Below, one piece after another: positions 8,621 through 11,183 of a stretch of 11,183 nucleotides of DNA. The DNA comes from an uncultured Porphyromonas sp. GTDB taxonomy: Bacteria > Bacteroidota > Bacteroidia > Bacteroidales > Porphyromonadaceae. The DNA lies in contig CABQOJ010000026.1 of assembly GCA_902465775.1 (NCBI GenBank), forward strand, positions 1-11,183, in the 5' to 3' direction. The notes under the pieces are model-generated. The model was not told the DNA's origin, did not search any database, and saw only the letters and a program-made list of their open reading frames with translations. A program made the position numbers and the translations under genes. Each line of letters begins with the position of its first letter. Within the stretch, counting starts at the first letter, position 1.

Positions 8621-10183
8621 TTAGAGCGTAAGCTGGATCTCGAAACTGTGTACGTTCCAAGGAATGACATTAATCTCTACCGATAGATAGGTCTCCTTAG
8701 GAGTATTGAAGTCCCCTGGGACGTAAGGTGGTTCAGGCTCTCCCTTTGGCTTAGGATCGGGGTTGTCCTTAGGATTATCCGGATCCTCTGGATAGAGCGG
8801 GTTCCAGTTGAGACCAAGAGTCTTAAAGCCCGAGACACCGATGTGGTAGATGTTGTTGCGATAGGCAGGTGCATTCAGCGTCTTATAGACTTCATCGGGA
8901 TTGACGAAGACATGGTAAAGGACCTTGCCCGCCTTATACTCGGTGTACTTTTGATTTGGCACATTGGCTTTCTTATTCTTACCATTAAAAGGTTTATTCC
9001 TGGCATAGAAAAGGCCATCCTCTCCTCTATAGAAAGTCCCATCGCCCTTTTTGAACAGTCCTTTCTGATAGTCGTTGTAGAACGCATTGTCATTAGGCGT
9101 AAACTTCGTACGAACTAGTACGTAAGGAGTGTTGCCACGACGGAAATCTCCCGTATAGTTAGCAACCGTTTCACCCTCATCTCCAAACTTATGGCTAGCC
9201 TCGAAGATGAAAGCACTGCTCTCGAGGCTCTTCTTCCCGATCTCTAGAGCTGACTTTAGATCTTTAGCTACAAGTGCTGTACGAGGTTTATTGACTGTAG
9301 TGTGCAGATCACTATAGTCGTAAATCTTAGCCTGCTCCTCATAGTTGGTCAGCGTGCTGGGGTTAGTCGCATCAACAGCTGGCAGGAAGTAATATCCTGG
9401 AGTGACGATGAGCCCCTCCTTATTCTTCTGCTGGCTAATGTAAAAAGCCTTCTCACCTTGAGCTACGGCATAGGTGATATTGCTGATTGTACCAAGCATA
9501 GTCCCATCTTCTAGTTCGATGGGATAGGTATCCTTAGTTGTAGTTAGGATTACACGAGCTACGACACGCTTCACATTTACCTTGGCGCGATTCTTCGTTC
9601 CTTGGATAGCCTCTTCCTTGGAGACACCATCCTCAACATCAATCTTGCACTCATCAGCATTGGACATCATAATGACATCCTCTTTCTCTCCGTTTGCACG
9701 AGCTACCTGAGCCGTCGTCATATTCTCAACAGCCTTGGCATAAGCTTTGTCGAAATAAGCGGGCATAGACATCTCAAGCATTTTTGTTATCTCCGCAGGC
9801 GCATTGATGAGGGCGTAAATCTTCTTTGACCCAGGTTTGGTGAGGATAGCATTCTTAGGCTTGATGGTGATGTTGGTGTCATCAGAGGCCTTGACGATCT
9901 TAAAATCAGCCATTGTGTATTGACCATAAGAGACTGAACCATCTCCGACGACATACACGGCAACCGTTTCAATGGCGTCCTTGCCATTCCAAGTACCCTT
10001 GAGGTTAAACTCATCGTCAGTCGTACCTGTACCAGCGCGTAGGCTAGATTGTAGGTTGATCGCTACGCTGACGTAGGTCGTTCCTTCGTTCTTTTGAGGC
10101 TCTTTCTCATCCTTCTTACAGGAGGTCAGAGCGACTAGACCGATGGTTAGAAAACCCAGCAAAATTCTTACTGCTCTGTTCAT
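8621..10183 (-). CDS. Mfa1-like major fimbrillin (type V pilus subunit)
   Basis: 520 residues, close to P. gingivalis Mfa1 (about 560). A lipoprotein signal ends VALTSC with Cys22. The first strand of the pro-peptide, TTYVSVAINLQSSLR, ends at Arg49 with Ala50 next. As I recall, P. gingivalis Mfa1 is also cut after Arg49 by Arg-gingipain, which frees the groove for strand exchange. Then come WNGKDAIETVAVYVV (65-79), KIYALINAP (121-129), DVIMMSN (169-175) and KVNVKRVVARVIL (201-213), all in the order usual for fimbrillins. Residues 461-496 are a Pro/Asp/Lys-rich linker (NPLYPEDPDNPKDNPDPK...), and the last 24 residues (ETYLSVEINVIPWNVHSFEI...) are probably the C-terminal polymerisation strand. 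It is the first gene of the operon. Its best promoter lies some 380 bp upstream, giving a long leader with a poly-C tract. FimA-type identity is less likely than Mfa1-type given the C-terminus and the neighbour order. Confidence 0.85.
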   Translation of the reverse strand: MNRAVRILLGFLTIGLVALTSCKKDEKEPQKNEGTTYVSVAINLQSSLRAGTGTTDDEFNLKGTWNGKDAIETVAVYVVGDGSVSYGQYTMADFKIVKASDDTNITIKPKNAILTKPGSKKIYALINAPAEITKMLEMSMPAYFDKAYAKAVENMTTAQVARANGEKEDVIMMSNADECKIDVEDGVSKEEAIQGTKNRAKVNVKRVVARVILTTTKDTYPIELEDGTMLGTISNITYAVAQGEKAFYISQQKNKEGLIVTPGYYFLPAVDATNPSTLTNYEEQAKIYDYSDLHTTVNKPRTALVAKDLKSALEIGKKSLESSAFIFEASHKFGDEGETVANYTGDFRRGNTPYVLVRTKFTPNDNAFYNDYQKGLFKKGDGTFYRGEDGLFYARNKPFNGKNKKANVPNQKYTEYKAGKVLYHVFVNPDEVYKTLNAPAYRNNIYHIGVSGFKTLGLNWNPLYPEDPDNPKDNPDPKPKGEPEPPYVPGDFNTPKETYLSVEINVIPWNVHSFEIQLTL

Positions 10184-10286
10184 AGTATTGTTTGGTAATT
10201 GTATTATCGTATTCTTTATGTCTTAATATACGCTACATTCGTTCCACCTTAGAGACATCTCGTCTTAACAGGTTTAACTCCAAGTG

Positions 10287-10541
10287 CTACTTACCATAAA
10301 AATGGCTCATCACAACTATTCCTCCAGCTTTGTAATTCAAGAACATACGTAGAGACACCCCCTTCCAAGAGGATGTTTGCTGGATTCTTTCATCAAGTAT
10401 AGTACACCCACATCCCGCAAGAGGCGTTTCTGCGGAAGATTCCCCTATACTATGCGTATGTGGTATGTGTGTGGGGGGGGGGGGTGGTAACAGGCTGCTA
10501 GCTAGCGTCTTATATAAATTTACGTAGTTGATACATTCCAT
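10287..10541 (-). CDS. Possible leader ORF through the poly-C tract (uncertain)
   Basis: 84 codons starting with MECINYVNLYKTLASSLL and then five prolines, four of them coded by the 12-C run. Its ATG lies only about 16 nt after the predicted transcript start. It ends 103 bp before the fimbrillin start codon. I read the alternatives: with 11 or 13 C the frame meets TAG within about a dozen codons, so the present length keeps it open. The composition shows no recognised domain or signal peptide, so it may be a chance ORF, or a leader peptide whose translation affects the RNA downstream. No function is assigned. Confidence 0.2.
   Translation of the reverse strand: MECINYVNLYKTLASSLLPPPPPTHIPHTHSIGESSAETPLAGCGCTILDERIQQTSSWKGVSLRMFLNYKAGGIVVMSHFYGK
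10396..10451 (-). promoter_or_regulatory. Nested inverted repeats in the fimbrillin leader
   Basis: The outer arms AGTATAG (10396-10402) and CTATACT (10445-10451) enclose an inner pair CCGCA (10415-10419) and TGCGG (10431-10435) with an 11-nt loop. The stems are short (7 and 5 bp), so stability is moderate. The segment next to the inner stem reads GATGTGGGTGT on the transcript strand. Its TGTGGG could instead pair with the CCCACA at the end of the poly-C tract, making alternative folds possible. Confidence 0.4.
10473..10484. repeat. 12-base homopolymer (G on plus, C on the fimbrillin coding strand)
   Basis: Twelve consecutive G lie on the plus strand, preceded by alternating GTGTGTG. The tract is between the candidate fimbrillin promoter and its start codon. 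No comparable homopolymer occurs elsewhere in the window. Tracts of this length are known to be prone to slippage during replication, so the length may differ between cells. Confidence 0.95.
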
Positions 10542-10563
10542 ATCAGCGTTCTAAATTACAGCG

Positions 10564-10571
10564 CAAAGGTA
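10564..10571 (-). promoter_or_regulatory. Candidate -7 promoter box for the fimbrillin operon
   Basis: On the minus strand this is TACCTTTG followed by C, an exact match to the Bacteroidota -7 consensus TAnnTTTG. Expected start of transcription is near 10557. The -33 element about 20 nt upstream is weak (TTCTGC near 10592 instead of TTTG), which could mean that an activator is needed. It is the only exact match I found in this orientation between 10184 and 10725. Confidence 0.5.
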
Positions 10572-10603
10572 CGCAAAAAGACGATTAGCAGAAGTAGCTC
10601 TAC

Positions 10604-10637
10604 TTGACATAGTTGGTATTTCGTTTGACATAATCGG
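10604..10637. repeat. Direct repeat TTGACATARTYGG, possible regulator binding site
   Basis: TTGACATAGTTGG (10604-10616) and TTGACATAATCGG (10625-10637) match at 11 of 13 positions and are spaced 21 bp start to start, two turns of the helix. A looser relative, TGTCATACTTTGG, lies at 10662-10674. The pair sits just upstream of the fimbrillin -33 region and between the two divergent promoters, so one regulator could act on both sides. No regulator gene is in the window. Confidence 0.35.
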
Positions 10638-10669
10638 CTAATTTCTATTTTGAGGTGTATGTGTCATAC

Positions 10670-10696
10670 TTTGGTAACTTTTTTGTGGTACTTTTG
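10670..10696 (+). promoter_or_regulatory. Candidate promoter of the TonB-receptor-like gene
   Basis: TACTTTTG (10689-10696, followed by C) matches the -7 consensus TAnnTTTG exactly. TTTG at 10670-10673 could be the -33 element, although the 15-nt gap is shorter than the usual 19-21. A start near 10703 would leave a leader of about 20-25 nt before the ATG at 10726. Confidence 0.45.
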
Positions 10697-10725
10697 CGAG
10701 TGAAATCAATCATCTCAAAGTTCGT

Positions 10726-11183
10726 ATGCGACATCTCACGAAGCTCGTCTTACTTATCATTACCCTTGCATTTACCGCTTATCTAAATGCTCGGTTGAAT
10801 GCTCAGGAGCCCTTTACACAAGAGGTGCGCGGAGAGGTCATCTCCGCACTCCCTGACGATACGATCGTTGGAGCTTCGATCATATTAGTCGGTAGTGATC
10901 CACTCGTAGGGACAACGACAGGCTCGGATCAGAAGTTCTCTCTACGGCTACCTGTAGGTCGCTGCTCCCTGCAGATTAGTTGTGTAGGTTATGAGTCTCA
11001 GGAGGTAGATCTCCTCGTTGTCGCAGGCAAGCAGAGCGTGCTGCATATAACCTTGACTCCGTCAGATACTAAGCTTGATGCTGTGGTTGTGACCGCTCCG
11101 TATGACAAGAGTACTCCTACGAATAGGCTTAGCCTAGCTGGAGCGCGTAGCTTTAGCGTTGATGAGGCGTATCGCTTTGCCGC
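10726..11183 (+). CDS. TonB-dependent receptor-like outer membrane protein, N-terminal fragment (runs off the right edge)
   Basis: An ATG at 10726 opens a frame of 152 codons to the window edge without a stop. Residues 1-26 form a type I signal peptide (MRHLTKLVLLIITLAF... cut after LNA, before Gln27). Residues about 33-112 are a carboxypeptidase-like regulatory domain (VRGEVISALPDDTIVGASIILVG at its start, then GRCSLQISCVGYESQEVDL). LDAVVVTAP follows, as in the TonB-box region of SusC-like receptors. NRLSLAGARSFSVDEAYRFA then matches the pre-plug segment seen in Bacteroidota TonB-linked proteins. The plug and barrel are outside the window, and the substrate cannot be told. It is transcribed away from the fimbrial operon, from the same intergenic region. 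Start choice: the ATG directly precedes the signal peptide and follows a good -7 box. Confidence 0.75.
   Translation, partial: MRHLTKLVLLIITLAFTAYLNARLNAQEPFTQEVRGEVISALPDDTIVGASIILVGSDPLVGTTTGSDQKFSLRLPVGRCSLQISCVGYESQEVDLLVVAGKQSVLHITLTPSDTKLDAVVVTAPYDKSTPTNRLSLAGARSFSVDEAYRFA

Larger units (their letters stand above)
10184..10563 (-). promoter_or_regulatory. Long structured 5' leader of the fimbrillin operon
   Basis: If transcription starts near 10557, just past the -7 box at 10571-10564, the leader is about 370 nt. In transcript order it carries a 10-bp palindrome GCTAGCTAGC (10506-10497), 12 C (10484-10473), nested inverted repeats (10451-10396) and a GGGGGTGT run (10362-10355). I found no TAnnTTTG box closer to the fimbrillin start, which supports the distant promoter. 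The extent is inferred, not mapped. Confidence 0.45.

Noticed and set aside
8843..9118. 91-codon plus-strand ORF opposite the fimbrillin
   Set aside because: Antisense to a recognisable fimbrillin. Its hydrophobic composition is what one expects from the complement of charged codons, and no start context supports it.
10604..10632. TTGACA hexamers as sigma-70 -35 boxes
   Set aside because: No TATAAT-like box at a 16-18 bp spacing follows either copy, and Bacteroidota use the TTTG / TAnnTTTG pattern. I treat them as a repeat or operator candidate instead.
10184..10725. Invertible-promoter arrangement upstream of the fimbrillin
   Set aside because: No pair of inverted repeats flanks the candidate promoter; the dyads present are short and lie inside the leader.
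1..11183. CRISPR array, tRNA/rRNA genes, insertion sequence or transposase
   Set aside because: I saw no regularly spaced repeats, no tRNA-like cloverleaf or rRNA segment and no transposase-like protein in any frame.

Overview
The window most likely comes from a Porphyromonas-type member of the Bacteroidota (inference). The evidence is a chain of FimA/Mfa-family fimbrial genes with lipoprotein signals, a C-terminal type IX secretion (T9SS) sorting domain, a start-of-gene TonB-receptor signature with a carboxypeptidase-like regulatory domain, and candidate promoters of the Bacteroidota TAnnTTTG type. The species cannot be fixed from the sequence.

Layout. Positions 1-946 (minus) hold the N-terminal part of what looks like a large alpha-2-macroglobulin-family protein; the rest lies outside the window. 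Positions 947-1494 are non-coding and contain two outward hairpins, each joined to an inverted copy of TTGACGCATYATAA, and then the strong terminator hairpin of the fimbrial operon. Positions 1495-10183 are four minus-strand genes transcribed right to left: an Mfa1-like major fimbrillin (8621-10183), an Mfa2/FimB-like anchor lipoprotein (7438-8397), an Mfa3-like accessory fimbrillin lipoprotein (6160-7404) and a 1537-residue modular surface protein with a T9SS tail (1495-6108). Positions 10184-10725 are a divergent control region. Positions 10726-11183 (plus) hold the start of a TonB-dependent-receptor-like gene.

How the genes work together. In the type V pilus model of P. gingivalis, fimbrillins are exported as lipoproteins, trimmed at an arginine by Arg-gingipain and polymerised by strand exchange. 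Mfa2/FimB anchors the fibre in the outer membrane, and accessory subunits sit at the tip. Here the major subunit has an arginine at residue 49 in the expected place. The last gene sits where P. gingivalis has its large T9SS-exported accessory protein (Mfa5), but I see no von Willebrand A motif in it. A 16-bp hairpin between the major-subunit and anchor genes could hold downstream expression below that of the major subunit.

The most notable signal is a run of 12 C (coding strand) in a roughly 370-nt leader between the best candidate promoter and the fimbrillin start. It lies inside a small leader ORF that stays open only when the tract length is a multiple of three. This suggests slipped-strand variation of fimbrial expression, which is an unproven inference.
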